A DNA stretch of 64,000 nucleotides from Platanthera guangdongensis (taxonomy: Eukaryota > Streptophyta > Magnoliopsida > Asparagales > Orchidaceae): positions 244,265,447 to 244,329,446 of the forward strand of contig CM077158.1 in the NCBI GenBank assembly GCA_039583875.1, given 5' to 3'. The stretch's first letter is position 1; each line of letters opens with the position of its first letter. The notes beneath the pieces were generated by a model that saw nothing but the letters and a program-made list of their open reading frames with translations, was not told the DNA's origin and searched no databases. The position numbers and the translations under genes were made by a program. This document shows positions 10,632 to 21,117 of the stretch, one piece after another.

Positions 10632-10649
10632 CAAAAAGAGCAGAGATTA
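10632..10649 (+). other. E1 polypurine tract
   Basis: AAAAAGAGCAGAGATTA lies immediately before the LTR start TGTACAAC. E2 and E3 have AAAAGAGCGGGGATTG at the same place, as expected for the plus-strand primer. Confidence 0.8.
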
Positions 10650-11428
10650 TGTACAACCTCGTATCCGGCGAGTGAGGTCGCCAGAGACCAGACCGGCCGG
10701 TTCAGATCGCCCAAGCAACAGGCGAGCTCAGCAGAGGAATCTGAAGGTAGTAGGCGAGCTCGGCAAAGAAAGCTGGAGGCAGCAGGCGAGCTCGGCAGAG
10801 AAATCTGAAAGCCGAGCTCGGCATTCGTCGACCCAAAGCTCGGCACTCGCCGGCTAAGCCCAGGCTTCGTCGATCTGAGCTCGACTAATGGAGGAAGATT
10901 GCATGGCGAGCACCGTAGTCAGCTCGCACTCGCCATATGGAACTCGGCAGACAGTAGGCGAGCAGGACTTTCAGGGGTGGCCGAGCTCCTCAGCTCTCCC
11001 AGGTTTATGAGATATTTTTTACTATTTTGCCCCCGCTGGCCTGCCCATAGCCCTTCAGAACAGCGGAGTTACGTTGTTGGCAGGCCAACCTGGACTGCAC
11101 ATAGCCGTTCAGGACAGCGGAGGTTGGCTATTTGCAGGCCGTTTTCAGAAATCTATAAATAGGACCCAAGGGGTACCCCAGAAAGCACGTTGTCAGTGTC
11201 CTCTTGCTCCATCTTTCAAGCGCTTTCTGAGGATATCTTAGCTCAGCCTTTGGCTAAGGAGGGGAAGCGCTCTAAAATATTTTGGGTGTGTGGTGGGACC
11301 TCCCTGTCGAGCTCTTGGGTCAGTTTTTCTTGTTTCCCTTGTTGTTTTGCTTGCAGGAGCGAGGTAGGTGCGCGATCACCCCTTCCCCAAGGGTGAACTC
11401 CACAGGAGACCGATTTTTGATTTCAACA
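10650..11428 (+). repeat. E1 3' LTR, 779 bp
   Basis: Runs from TGTACAACC to TTTCAACA and contains TATAAATA at 11154-11161. The start was set by the PPT and by the matching LTR start in E2 and E3. The right flank, gtgtt, is the candidate target duplication. Confidence 0.85.
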
Positions 11429-13857
11429 GTGTTAAGCGAAGTATTGAAATGAAATTCAGCGTAGCTTAAATAGTAAGACCACTTCTTTGGTTGTTCATGT
11501 GTATAAGTTCGTAAAAATTGTTGTAGGCATCTATTAGTGCGTTCAGACAACCCATCCCTCTGCGGATGGTATGTTGAACTGTAATGTAATGTAGTCTCTT
11601 GTAATGTAAACAAGTTGGTCCAAAATTTGCTCAGAAATGTGGACTCACGGTCTGATACGATAGTCGTAGGCATACCGTGCAATTTTCCAACTGTTTCCCA
11701 AAAGACCTTAGCCGCCGATGGTGGGGTGATTGGGGAAATCAGGGGAGCAAAATGGGCGGCTCTTGTTAGTCGATCGATGACTACCATGATATTCGAATAG
11801 TTATTGGATTTAGGTAGGTGCGTAATAAAATCCATTGTCAGATCTGACCAAATCAGGGTTGGAACCGGTAGTGGTTGTAGCAACCCATATGGTGAATGGT
11901 TGGAAGGTTTAGCCTTCTGACACAGATCACAGTGGTTGATGTATGTTATTATATCTCTTTTCATGTGATTCCAGTGGAACTGGGACTGTATTCTGTGCAG
12001 GGTTGCTTTAATTCCTGAATGTCCTCCGTAAATGCTATCATGTGAGTTTGTGATTATTTTATTAATGATTGTGGAATTCTGTGGAATGAATAATCTGTGC
12101 TTATAAAACACATTACCTTCTTTTTGACTCCAGAGGGGTCGAGTAGAGGGATTGTTTAAAAGGTCTTTTAATAGTTGTTGGGTAAAGGTGTCCTCGACAT
12201 ATGCTTGTTCTAAACCTTCCAGCAGCGTGTATGTGGCTTGTGTGATGGATAATGTGAAAATCTGTGATGCTGGAATTTGATTGATTATATTGTTGTTGGG
12301 TGTGTTTTGATGATCTACACAGGACCTAGAGAGGGCATCCACTATAACATTCGTTTTGCCGGGTTTATACTTAATTGTATAATCGTATCCTATTAATTTG
12401 GCTAGGAATAATTGTTGCTCCGGCGTGTGTAAATCTTGCGTGAGTAAATTATGTAGGCTCTTATGATCAATAAGTATTTGAAATGGGTGCCCTAGTAGGT
12501 ATTGCCTCCATTTTGCAACTGCCGCAATAACAACGTACATTTCTCGTACGTAAGTACTCTTCTTTTGCATAAGGGGAGTCAATTTTCTGCTAAAGTAGGC
12601 TATGGGTCTCTTAGCTTGTAACAAAACTGCCCCTATCCCAGTACCAGAGGCATCCGTTTCTATTTGGAAAGGTTCTCCAAAATTGGGTAAGTGGAGGATT
12701 GGTTTAGAAATTAACATTTCTTTAAGTGTGTCAAAAGCTAATTGAGTCTCATTATTCCAAGTAAAAGTTGTGTTTTTTAATAAATCAGTCAAAGGGGCTG
12801 CGATAATCGAAAAATCCTTGATGAATTTTTTGTAGAATCCGGCTAATCCCAAAAACGCTCGAATCTCTTTTTGTGCTATTGGTATGGAGTAGTGTCGGAT
12901 CGCTTCTATGTTGGTATTAGTTGGGTAGACCGTGCCATTAGATATATTGTGGCCTAAAAATTCAATTTCATTTTTAAGGAAAAAACGCTTTGAATGTTTA
13001 ACCTGTAGTACATTAGTGTCTAAGATTTGCAGAACTGTGGCTAAATATGAAAGATGGTCGTCTTCAGTGGTGGTGAAAATAAGAATATCGTCAAAGAATA
13101 CAACAATAAATTTTCGTAAGTATGATTGGAAAATTGTATTCATTAATGCTTGGAATGTGGATGGAGCATTCGTAAGACCAAAGGGCATGACAGTAAACTC
13201 GTAATGTCCCTGGTAAGTTCTAAATGTTGTTTTGTGAATATCTGTCTCCTTCATACGTATTTGGTGGTAACCAGAGCGTAAGTCCAGTTTCGAAAAGTAT
13301 CTTGCATGAAAAAGTTCGTCCAATAACTCATCTATGGTGGGTATGGGAAAACGGTCCTTAATGGTTATATTATTTAGAATACGGTAGTCAACACAAAATC
13401 TTCATGTCTCGTCTTTTTTCTTTACTAAAATTACGGGTGAACTAAAACTAGACGTGCTTGGTCGGATATGACCGGCCTCTAACATTTCCAAGATTAATCG
13501 CTCTATTTCATTTTTCTGAAAATGGGGGTACTTATAAGGGCGAACATTAACCGGGTTTTGGTTTGGTAAAAGAGGTATGGTATGGTCTATTTCTCGACAC
13601 GGTGGAAGTGTGGCAGGCTCTTGAAATAGGTTTTTAAAAGAACGTAGAAGTGTTTGAAAACGAATGGGCAATGTTTGATGCATTTTGAATTCCATGTCGT
13701 TGTGCTTGGGTGGCGAAAGTTCTGATGTCAGGACACATAATGCCGAGACCTGAAGTGACATGAGTCTTGACACTTGCGATGATGAAACTGATTTTTCCGG
13801 GGAGGTCAGTTGTCCCTGTAACTTTATTGGACCATGGTCGGTTGCATAAGAAATCAT
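11429..13857 (-). pseudogene. Element X pol: RT, RNase H, integrase (truncated)
   Basis: From 13323 to 11431 one frame is open for about 631 codons. It holds RT (FSKLDLRSGYHQIRM, MPFGLTNAPSTFQ, VVFFDDILIF), a connection region, RNase H (IETDASGTGIGAVLLQ), the integrase HHCC finger (HDSIYGGHSG ... CDLCQ) and the core (WSDLTMDFI, VSDRESTF, ERTNRCL). Upstream, 13857-13402 carries the protease-RT linker and ends in TGA where Trp is expected (KKDET-stop-RFCVDYR), a single nonsense change. The frame runs to the junction with E1 at 11428/11429, and residues read beyond it come from the E1 LTR. Confidence 0.88.
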
Positions 13858-14480
13858 AAGAGTAGAGTAGTCGGTGGTTACTGGGCCTAAGGACCTTAGT
13901 CATCGTACTCCTAGTACGAGATCTGCGTCATGAAGAGGAAGAACATATAAAGATAAATTATATGTATTAGTTTGTATGAGCAAGCTGACATCATTACACT
14001 TGCCTTGGCATGTGACTGACATCCCGTTACCCATAAAAACCTGGAATGGTTGAATGGCTAACATTATAAGGTGTAAGAATTTGGTCATGCGGTCGGAAAT
14101 AAAATCATGGGAACTTTCACTATCAATAAGTGTCTCCAAGGGTTGATTACGTATGTACGAGGTCACCCGAAGGCAATGGCCGGGCGGTTCGCCAGTGAGT
14201 GCATAAAAACACACAGACCCGTTATTATCTATTGCTTCCTATATTGGTTCCTCGATGGTATCCTCATGATCGTCTGGTTCATCCGAACCCTGGAAGTAGA
14301 GCAGGGTTCCTGAACCCTTGCACTTGTGACCAAAACTATACTTGTCATTACAATTGTAACATAATCCTAAATCACGGCGACATTGATGTTCTGTGGCGGA
14401 TAGTCGTCGGATGGGATAGTTTTGTTGAAAAGGTTGTTTTGGTTGGGTATTTGTGATGGGTGGGTTAGGAGGATGTCATT
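13858..14480 (-). pseudogene. Element X gag finger and protease
   Basis: A zinc-knuckle-like segment LCYNCNDKYSFGHKC is read near 14330-14395. The protease site reads LIDSESSHDFIS (about 14125), where the family has D-S-G, so the catalytic-loop Gly is replaced by Glu. Frame breaks near 13900 and 14220 show decay. Confidence 0.75.
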
Positions 14481-14702
14481 GTAAACGGGGTACATGACGT
14501 GTAACAGTGGGTTCATTTATTGGTAAAGTCTTATGATAGTCCAAACGGGATAAAGATGGCAATGCTTTGGTAGTTTCCATTTCTTGATCTTCGACCATCC
14601 GGGCTAACGCAAAAGCGGTGTGAAGGTCGGGTGGGCGTTGCATTTTAACGACTCCTCTGATACTCGATTTAAGACCGGAAAGAAAAATGCTAGTAATAAA
14701 AG
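14481..14702 (-). pseudogene. gag: Element X gag, C-terminal half
   Basis: Reads SIFLSGLKSSIRGVVKM followed by an ALARMVEDQE-type helix, the typical end of a gypsy gag core. It is the direct continuation of the gag half at 21118-21825, separated by hAT-A. Confidence 0.75.
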
Positions 14703-15099
14703 CAAGCTTTTAAAAACCGGACCGGACCGGCCGGTCGGACCGGTCGAACCGCGGACCGGGCACCCAGTCGGTCCGGTCCAGGTACGAAAACCGAGTCATC
14801 CACGGACCGCCCAAGAATCGGAGAACCGGGCGGGCGGACCGGTGGGCCGGGAACCGGGCGCGGTTTTACGCAACCGGGCGGGCCGAAGGCCCCATATTAA
14901 AATAACAGAAAATTTATAGATGGCAGGATTCGAACCCTGACCACTGCTACTTTAGGATAACAACCAACCACTTAGTCATTTAGATCTTATGGTTTCATCT
15001 CATAATATGTTATATACATATAAATATTAACGTATATAATTAATATACATATCTATATATAATTAATATACATATCTATATATAATTAATATACATATC

Positions 15100-16240
15100 T
15101 GTTGAAGCCAAAATTGACCTCTGTGGAGTTCGGGGTCCCTGAAAGGGGTGACCTCACACTTACTACACTCGGGAGAACGTCACGGACCGGAGACGTAGGA
15201 GACTATGAACAGACCCTCGGCTCTAGCGCGGAGATCCCACCTCACACCCGGAAGGCTACCTGAGCACTTCCCCTCCCTAGCCAATGCTCGAGCTAGGGTG
15301 CCTTGAAGAGCTCTCTCAACTCTACCTAGAAGAAGCTAAGGGAGGAGAACTCAGAAAAGGATCCTCTCCAAGGCACCCAAGGGGGTCTATTTATAGTTTT
15401 TCCAAGTCCTGGGGGTAAAATGACAAAAATACCCCTACGGCCAAAAGGCCTCGGGCCAATAGGAAACCGCCACGCCGGAGGGTAGAGAAGGAAAAACGCG
15501 TTACCTAAAGCAAATAGGGGACCCACCCTGCGGGACGGGGCGAGACCCGGCCTGGGGACCGGTCTCGCCCGGCCTGGGGGCCGGTCTCGCCCGGCCTACC
15601 CGCCGGGCTGGGCGAGACCCGGCCTGAGGGCCGGTCTCGCTGGGCCCCGTGGGGCTGGGCGAGACCCGGCCTCCCGTCGGGCTGGGCCCCGGCCTGGGGC
15701 CGGTCTCGCCCGGCCTGGGGCCGGTCTCGCCCGGCCTGGGGCCGGTCTCGCCCGGCCTGGGGCCGGGCGAGACCCGGCCCGAGGGCCGGTCTCGCCCGGC
15801 CTACCCGCCGGGCTTGGCGAGACCCGGCCCGACGGCCGGTCTCGCCCGGCCTACCCGCCGGGCTTGGCGAGACCCGGCCTGGGGGCCGGTCTCGCCTAGC
15901 TGCCCGCGGGGCGGGGCGAGACCCGGCCCGAGGGCCGGTCTCGCCCGGCCTACCCGCCGGGCTCGGGGCCGGTCTCGCCGGCCTGAGGGGAAAAAAGGGG
16001 GAGGGGGAGGGCCTGCTGATCCCGCCTCCACACCCAAATGGCCCGGGCGGGTGCCTACCAACCTGCCGCTTTCACACTCCAACTAAGGGGTCGCTGGGGG
16101 AGGCCGATTTCTCCTCCCCCTACTAGTATGTTTCCAAGCTAGAGCCAAAATTGGTCACCGAGAGTTCAAATTACTCAAAAAGCTTAAAAACTAAGCACGC
16201 CTCATTTAGGGTCCACTCTTCGCGAATACGGGGTTGTACA
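15100..16240 (-). repeat. E2 3' LTR, 1,141 bp
   Basis: Read on the minus strand from TGTACAACCCCG (16240) to GGCTTCAACA (15100). TATAAATA lies at 15395-15388. The U3 part (about 15530-15990) is a GC-rich palindromic array of GGCGAGACC...GGTCTCGCC units. It is longer than the 5' LTR through array expansion. Confidence 0.9.
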
Positions 16241-16260
16241 CAATCCCCGCTCTTTTCGAG
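16241..16260 (-). other. E2 polypurine tract
   Basis: Minus strand CTCGAAAAGAGCGGGGATTG directly precedes the 3' LTR. It is identical to the E3 tract. Confidence 0.85.
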
Positions 16261-16399
16261 GTTGGCACAAGCTCGGAAAGAAACATCCAACCCAACGTAT
16301 TCGTGGAGTGTAACTTCCCCGCGGGGTCAACCTGCCATGCCAGCTATGGGAGCCTGGGTGGCGAGAGCTTCTCTGGGTAACAAACTTGGCTCCCACGAG

Positions 16400-17330
16400 A
16401 GATCAACCAGCTCTGTCAGCTAGTGAGAGCCTGACAGCGGAATCCATCTCGGAGCAAAGGACTTGGCTTCCACGAGAGATCAACCTGCCCTGCCAGCTAG
16501 ATGAGAGCCTGGCAGCGGAATCCATCTAGGAGCTAAGGGCTTGGCTTCCACGAGAGATCAACCTGCCCTGCCAGCTAGATGAGAGCCTGACAGCGGAATC
16601 CATCTCGAAGCTAAGGGCTTGGCTTCCACGAGAGATCAACCTGCCCTGTCAGCTAGATGAGAGCCTGGCAGCGGAATCCATCTCGGAGCTAAGGGTTTGG
16701 CTTCCACGAGAGATCAACCTGCTCTGCCAGCTAGATGAGAGCCTGGCAGCGGAATCCATCTCGGAGCTAAGGGCTTGGCTTCCACGAGAGATCAACCTGC
16801 CCTGCCAGCTAGATGAGAGCCTGGCAGCGGAATCCATCTCGGAGCAAAGGACTTGGCTTCCACGAGAGATCAACCTGCCCTGCCAGCTAGATGAGAGCCT
16901 GGCAGCGGAATCCATCTCGGAGCAAAGGACTTGGCTTCCACGAGAGATCAACCTGCCCTGCCAGCTAGATGAGAGACTGACAGCGAAATCCATCTCGGAG
17001 CTAAGGGTTTGGCTTCCACGAGAGATCAACATGCCCTGCCAGCTAGATGAGAGTCTGTCAGCGGAATCCATCTCGGAGCTAAGGGCTTGGCTTCCACGAG
17101 AGATTAACCTGCCCTGCCAGCTAGATGAGAGCCTGGCAGCGGAATCCATCCCGAGGTGAGACCTACCCCACCCTCCGAGAGATCAACCTGCCCTGTCAGC
17201 TAGATGAGAGTCTGGCAGCGGAATCCATCCCGAGGTGAGAGACTTGGCTTCCACGAGGGGTACCACCGACCCTGCCCAGCTAGTGAGAGTCTGGGCAGCG
17301 GGACCGTCTCGGAGCAAAAGGACTAGGCAT
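16400..17330 (-). repeat. E2 78-bp tandem repeat, about 11 copies
   Basis: Unit marker on the plus strand: GAGAGATCAACCTGCCCTGC, recurring every 78 bp. Most copies belong to the CTTGGCTTCCACGAGAG subtype; only one or two at the gag-proximal end are of the CCCACCCTCCGAGAG subtype. The period equals 26 codons, so a frame encoding MDSAARLSSSWQGRLISRGS-like repeats stays open (16649-17149). I treat this as a repeat, not a proven protein. Confidence 0.9.
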
Positions 17331-17470
17331 CTCAATCAAACCTTACCAAATCCTACATCCTCAAACGGGGAAAAACATGAGCTACATGATTCCCCTGACT
17401 CAGCTGGTCAGGGGTAGCACTTGTTACAAGACAAAAAAAATGAAAAAAACTACCGCAAGGCGAGGCACCC

Positions 17471-19582
17471 TCATGGGGCCTGGGCATGATGGCCGTCTTC
17501 CGCTTCCTTTTCCTCGGGTACTTCCATCTTGCTCAAGCTCTCCATGACCTTCTCCATCTCCTCTGCCTGGGCCAACCAAGAGATGGTGTTGACAGCTGTG
17601 ACGTAGCACTGTCTTGTCATCCTGGAGTCCCCCTTGACTCTGACCTGGATCCCTCCGGAGCTGAACTTGATGCATTGGTGGAAGGAAGATGGCACGCAAC
17701 GGAAGGCGCTGATGAGGGACCTTCCGAAGATGGCGTTGTAGCTGCTTGGAGCGTCAACAATGACGAACCGGCAGTTCCTTGAGGCCCCTCCCAACTTTAC
17801 TTGGAGTCTTACTCCACCTTCGACCTCCTTCCTTTCTCCTGAGAATCCGAACAGGGGTCCGTCCGAGGCCAACACTCTCCTTGGCTCTACCTTCATCTCA
17901 TCAAACGCCTTCCTGAAAACGACGTTGACGGAGCTCCCGTTGTCAACCAAGATTCGAGAGACGTTGTAGCCCTCGATGGCTGTCTGGATGACCAGCGCAT
18001 CGCAAAACGGATCCTCATGATCCGGCAGGTCCTTTACCGAGAAGGTGATCTTCTCCTCCTGGGGCGGGGTCTGGGAGGTTGAGGCGACGCTCCTTCGGTA
18101 CATGACATGGAGGCTTGCCTTCCGAGTGGCCTCAACCCCCACTCCACCGTGGATCACCGTTATACCGCCTCGGGGTCCGACATCGACCCGGTCCTCACAC
18201 ACATCATCTCCCCCTTCTCTGGGCAGAACCTCTTCAACCCACACTGGTGGCTGCGGCTGGGCAGGGCCTCTCGCCCCTCTCACTTCCAGGAACTCGGGGC
18301 AGGTGGTTGTGGCGTGCCCCTCCACCTGGTGGAAGTCACAGTACGGCAACTCTACCCTGACCCTTTGCCTCCCCTGGCGGTTCCTCCTCTCCCTTCGACC
18401 AATCTTCATCGCTTGTTGTGGCGGGGGGAGGAGCTGCCGAGGGGCTTGCCTCTGGAAGTTGAACCTTCCTTGGCCCCCATGGAAGTTTCTCCCATCTTGG
18501 GCGTAACCTTTTCCCGGGCCCTGAGCGGGTCCTCCCTGCTGCCTCCAACCTGGTTCCGGACCCTCCTGAGCTCTCCGCTCCTCTCTCCTTCTTCCTTCCT
18601 GAGGTCTCGAGCTTCCTTGCTCCTTCGACTCCGCCTCTGTTAGCTTTGCCAACTTCGTGACAAATGCCGGGTTGGCCGCCTCCATGTCAATCTCCTCTGC
18701 CGCCCTTTCCATCAGCTCCTCGAAGGAAAGGGGGACCTTCCGGGTCAAGCTCATCTTGAAGAATCCCTCCTTCAGCCCAACGGTGAAGGCCATCTGGAGA
18801 GCATACCCTGGCATCTCCTGGACATCCAGGATATCCTCTTGGAACCGGTCAACGTAACGGGCCAGCGACTCCTCGGCCCCCTGCCTTATCAAGAAGATGG
18901 ACTCAGGACTCCCCTTCCGCTTCTTGGAGGTGGAGAAGCGGAGCTGGAAGCTTCGGCTCAAGTCCTCGAACCCATAGATCGACCTCGGAGGGAGTTGATG
19001 GAACCAGTCCCTTGCCTTCTCCTTCAACGTGATCGCAAAGAGGCGACACTTGAAGGCGTCCGTCATCGGCCTGATGGAGACGGCATCCTCGAACCACTGC
19101 AGATGCTGGACGGGATCATCCTTCCCGGTATAGTAAGCCATGTCTGGCTCTCTGAACCCCTCGGGAACGGGAGCTGAGATGATCAGCTCGCTGAAGGGTG
19201 ACCCCCTAAGGGGTGGTCTCGCCACCTCCACTCGCGCGACCTGCTCGCCTGGGAGGTTGGCACTTGCCGGGCTAGAGAACAACTCCCGGCCGGTGAGGTC
19301 TCGCTCGACCCCATCTCTCATCCTCTCCTTCCCGGGCCTTCTTCCTGGTGCGCTTCCTTCTCCCCCCGCTGGGGTCATCTCGCCTAGACCCCTGGGAGTT
19401 GACTCATCGAGGGGGGGAGCTAGCTCCTGGGGGGTCGGGGTGGAGCTGCCACCCTGAGGAGCAATGCTTCGCAACATCTCCATGATACCCTGGATGGAGG
19501 TCATGAACTCTTGCCTCCCCACAAAGGGTCCTGAGCTAGGGAGCTCGCCGAGATCATCACTACCTCCCTGACCTCCATTCAT
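17471..19582 (-). CDS. gag-pro: E2 Gag-protease, intact, 703 codons
   Basis: The ATG at 19582 was chosen because it matches the Gag start of E1 and E3; the open frame extends 15 codons further upstream without an ATG. Order: a low-complexity N-terminus (Pro/Gly/Ser), the gag core beginning SELIISAPVPEGFREPDM and containing QWFEDAVSIRPMTDAFKC and FHQLPPRS, then an Arg/Gln-rich linker. Next comes the finger C-D-F-H-x4-H-x4-C near residue 415, then a retropepsin-like domain with ILVDNGSSVNVVF (Asp near residue 547). It ends with a short Glu-rich tail and stop, with no pol behind it. It probably forms particles and cleaves itself; RT and integrase must come from elsewhere. It is near-identical in layout to the E3 protein. 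Confidence 0.92.
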   Translation of the reverse strand: MNGGQGGSDDLGELPSSGPFVGRQEFMTSIQGIMEMLRSIAPQGGSSTPTPQELAPPLDESTPRGLGEMTPAGGEGSAPGRRPGKERMRDGVERDLTGRELFSSPASANLPGEQVARVEVARPPLRGSPFSELIISAPVPEGFREPDMAYYTGKDDPVQHLQWFEDAVSIRPMTDAFKCRLFAITLKEKARDWFHQLPPRSIYGFEDLSRSFQLRFSTSKKRKGSPESIFLIRQGAEESLARYVDRFQEDILDVQEMPGYALQMAFTVGLKEGFFKMSLTRKVPLSFEELMERAAEEIDMEAANPAFVTKLAKLTEAESKEQGSSRPQEGRRREERRAQEGPEPGWRQQGGPAQGPGKGYAQDGRNFHGGQGRFNFQRQAPRQLLPPPQQAMKIGRRERRNRQGRQRVRVELPYCDFHQVEGHATTTCPEFLEVRGARGPAQPQPPVWVEEVLPREGGDDVCEDRVDVGPRGGITVIHGGVGVEATRKASLHVMYRRSVASTSQTPPQEEKITFSVKDLPDHEDPFCDALVIQTAIEGYNVSRILVDNGSSVNVVFRKAFDEMKVEPRRVLASDGPLFGFSGERKEVEGGVRLQVKLGGASRNCRFVIVDAPSSYNAIFGRSLISAFRCVPSSFHQCIKFSSGGIQVRVKGDSRMTRQCYVTAVNTISWLAQAEEMEKVMESLSKMEVPEEKEAEDGHHAQAP

Positions 19583-19624
19583 GACTCTCTCCCGAGATCT
19601 TCTGCGCTGGTCACTCTCCACGCT

Positions 19625-19637
19625 CACCGCACCAAAG
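19625..19637 (-). other. E2 primer binding site
   Basis: The minus strand reads TGGTGCGGTGAGC two bases after the 5' LTR end, identical to E1 and E3. Confidence 0.75.
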
Positions 19638-20697
19638 TGTTGAAGCCAAAATTGACCTCTGTGGAGTTCGGGGTCCCTGAAAGGGGTGACCTCACACCTA
19701 CTACACTCGAGAGAACGTCACGGACCGGAGACTTAGGAGACTATGAACAGACCCTCGGCTCTAGCGCGGAGGTCTCACCTCACACCCGGAAGGCTACCTG
19801 AGCACTTCCCCTCCCTAGCCAATGCTCGAGCTAGGGTGCCTTGAAGAGCTCTCTCAACTCTACCTAGAAGAAGCTAAGGGAGGAGAACTCAGAAAAGGAT
19901 CCTCTCCAAGGCACCCAAGGGGGTCTATTTATAGTTTTTCCAAGTCCTGGGGGTAAAATGACCAAAATACCCCAACGGCCAAAAGGCCTCGGGCCAATAG
20001 GAAACCGCCACGCCGGAGGGTAGAGAAGGAAAAACGCGTTACCTAAAGCAAATAGGGGACCCACCCTGCGGGACGGGGCGAGACCCGGCCTGGGGGCCAA
20101 TCTCGCCCGGCCTACCCGCCGGGCTGGGCGAGACCCGGCCTGGGGGCCGGTCTCGTCGGGCTGCCCGTGGGGCTGGGCGAGACCCGGCCTGGGGGCCGGT
20201 CTCGCCCGGCCTACCCGCCGGGCTGGGCGAGACCCGGCCTGGGGCCGGTCTCGCCTGGCTGCCCGCGGGGCTGGGCGAGACCCGGCCTGTGGGCCGGTCT
20301 CGCCCGGCCTACCCGCCGGGCTTGGCGAGACCCGGCCTGGGGGCCGGTCTCGCCTAGCTGCCCGCGGGGCGGGGCGAGACCCGGCCCGAGGGCCGGTCTC
20401 GCCCGGCCTACCAGCCGGGCTCGGGGCCGGTCTCACCGGCCTGAGGGGAAAAAAGGGGGAGGGGGAGGGTCTGCTGATCCCGCCTCCACACCCAAATGGC
20501 CCGGGCGGGTGCCTACCAACCTGCCGCTTTCACACTCCAACTAAGGGGCCGCTGGGGAGGCCGATTTCTCCTCCTCCTACTAGTATGTTTCCAAGCTAGA
20601 GCCAAAATTGGCCACCGAGAGTTCAAAATACTCAAAAAACTTAAAAACTAAGCACGCCTCATTTAGGGTCCACTTTTCGCGAATACAGGGTTGTACA
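19638..20697 (-). repeat. E2 5' LTR, 1,060 bp
   Basis: Minus strand TGTACAACCCTG... to ...GGCTTCAACA, with TATAAATA at 19933-19926. The GC palindromic array (about 20070-20440) is shorter than in the 3' LTR. Confidence 0.9.
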
Positions 20698-21117
20698 ATA
20701 TCTATATAAAAATTAATTACATATTTTAAAATATATTATTATATTAACATATGATATCTTTTAAAAATTAAAGTTTATATATATTTTTAATATATGCATA
20801 CATCTCCATAAATTTTACGTTTTGTTTGGCACGGCGGTGGCGGTCATCAAGTGATGGTTATGAACTGTCGCTCTTGAACGTTCGACTTTATCTAAGAAAC
20901 TTCATACACTTTTATGTTCAAAAGTAAAAAACTAGTTTTATTTTCTCGACTGTGATCTTAACCGTTGTCATGCCAAAACTTCATTCTACTCTATTACAAT
21001 GTCGTTTTTACTCTATTATATATGTATATATATAACGGTTCGACCCCGGTTGAACCGGTTGAAACTTGAACTTTTTCCTCCGCCGGTTCGATGTCCGGTC
21101 CGGTTTTTAAAACCTTG

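Larger units (their letters stand above)
1..11428 (+). mobile_element. E1: Ty3/gypsy Tat-lineage LTR retrotransposon, 5' LTR truncated by window edge
   Basis: Order seen: 5' LTR (partial), PBS, gag, protease, RT, archaeal-type RNase H, integrase, 72-bp tandem repeat, two antisense genes, PPT, 3' LTR. The aRH domain, the C-x2-H-x4-H-x4-C gag finger, the VDNGS protease site and the long 3' region with extra antisense ORFs are all features known from the Tat lineage (Grande, RIRE2, Retand). Positions 1-456 align without net indel to 10973-11428, with about 16 mismatches by eye (about 3.5%). It is inserted in the integrase of gypsy element X; the right flank is gtgtt and the left flank is outside the window. 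Several frameshifts and stops make this copy non-coding for a full polyprotein. Confidence 0.9.
15100..20697 (-). mobile_element. E2: TR-GAG-type non-autonomous LTR retrotransposon
   Basis: LTRs at 19638-20697 (5') and 15100-16240 (3') are flanked by the perfect 5-bp duplication ATATC (15095-15099, 20698-20702). It has the PBS and PPT of the Tat family and one open Gag-protease frame. It has a 78-bp repeat array and no RT, RNase H or integrase anywhere inside. About 5 mismatches in the first ~296 bp of the compared LTR ends indicate a recent insertion. Confidence 0.93.
14703..21117. mobile_element. hAT-A: non-autonomous hAT, interrupted by E2
   Basis: Terminal inverted repeats are CAAGCTTTTAAAAACCGG (left) and the complement of CCGGTTTTTAAAACCTTG (right). 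The flanks are a perfect 8-bp duplication AATAAAAG (14695-14702 and 21118-21125), the hallmark of hAT. After removing E2 and one copy of its 5-bp duplication the element is about 812 bp, with no transposase. The ends are rich in CCGGACCGG-like words; the interior is AT-rich with repeated ATATACATATCTATAT words. Confidence 0.9.

Noticed and set aside
14925..14940. tRNA B-box-like GGATTCGAACCCTG inside hAT-A (minus sense GGTTCGAATCC)
   Set aside because: No A box, no acceptor-stem pairing and no cloverleaf around it; it is part of the hAT interior.
16649..17149. 166-codon sense frame of 26-residue repeats in E2 as a protein gene
   Set aside because: Kept only as a repeat and a finding: no supported start context, no known domain, and openness follows from the 78-bp period.
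16400..17330. CRISPR-like regular spacing of repeats
   Set aside because: The units are contiguous 78-bp tandem repeats without unique spacers, in a plant retrotransposon.
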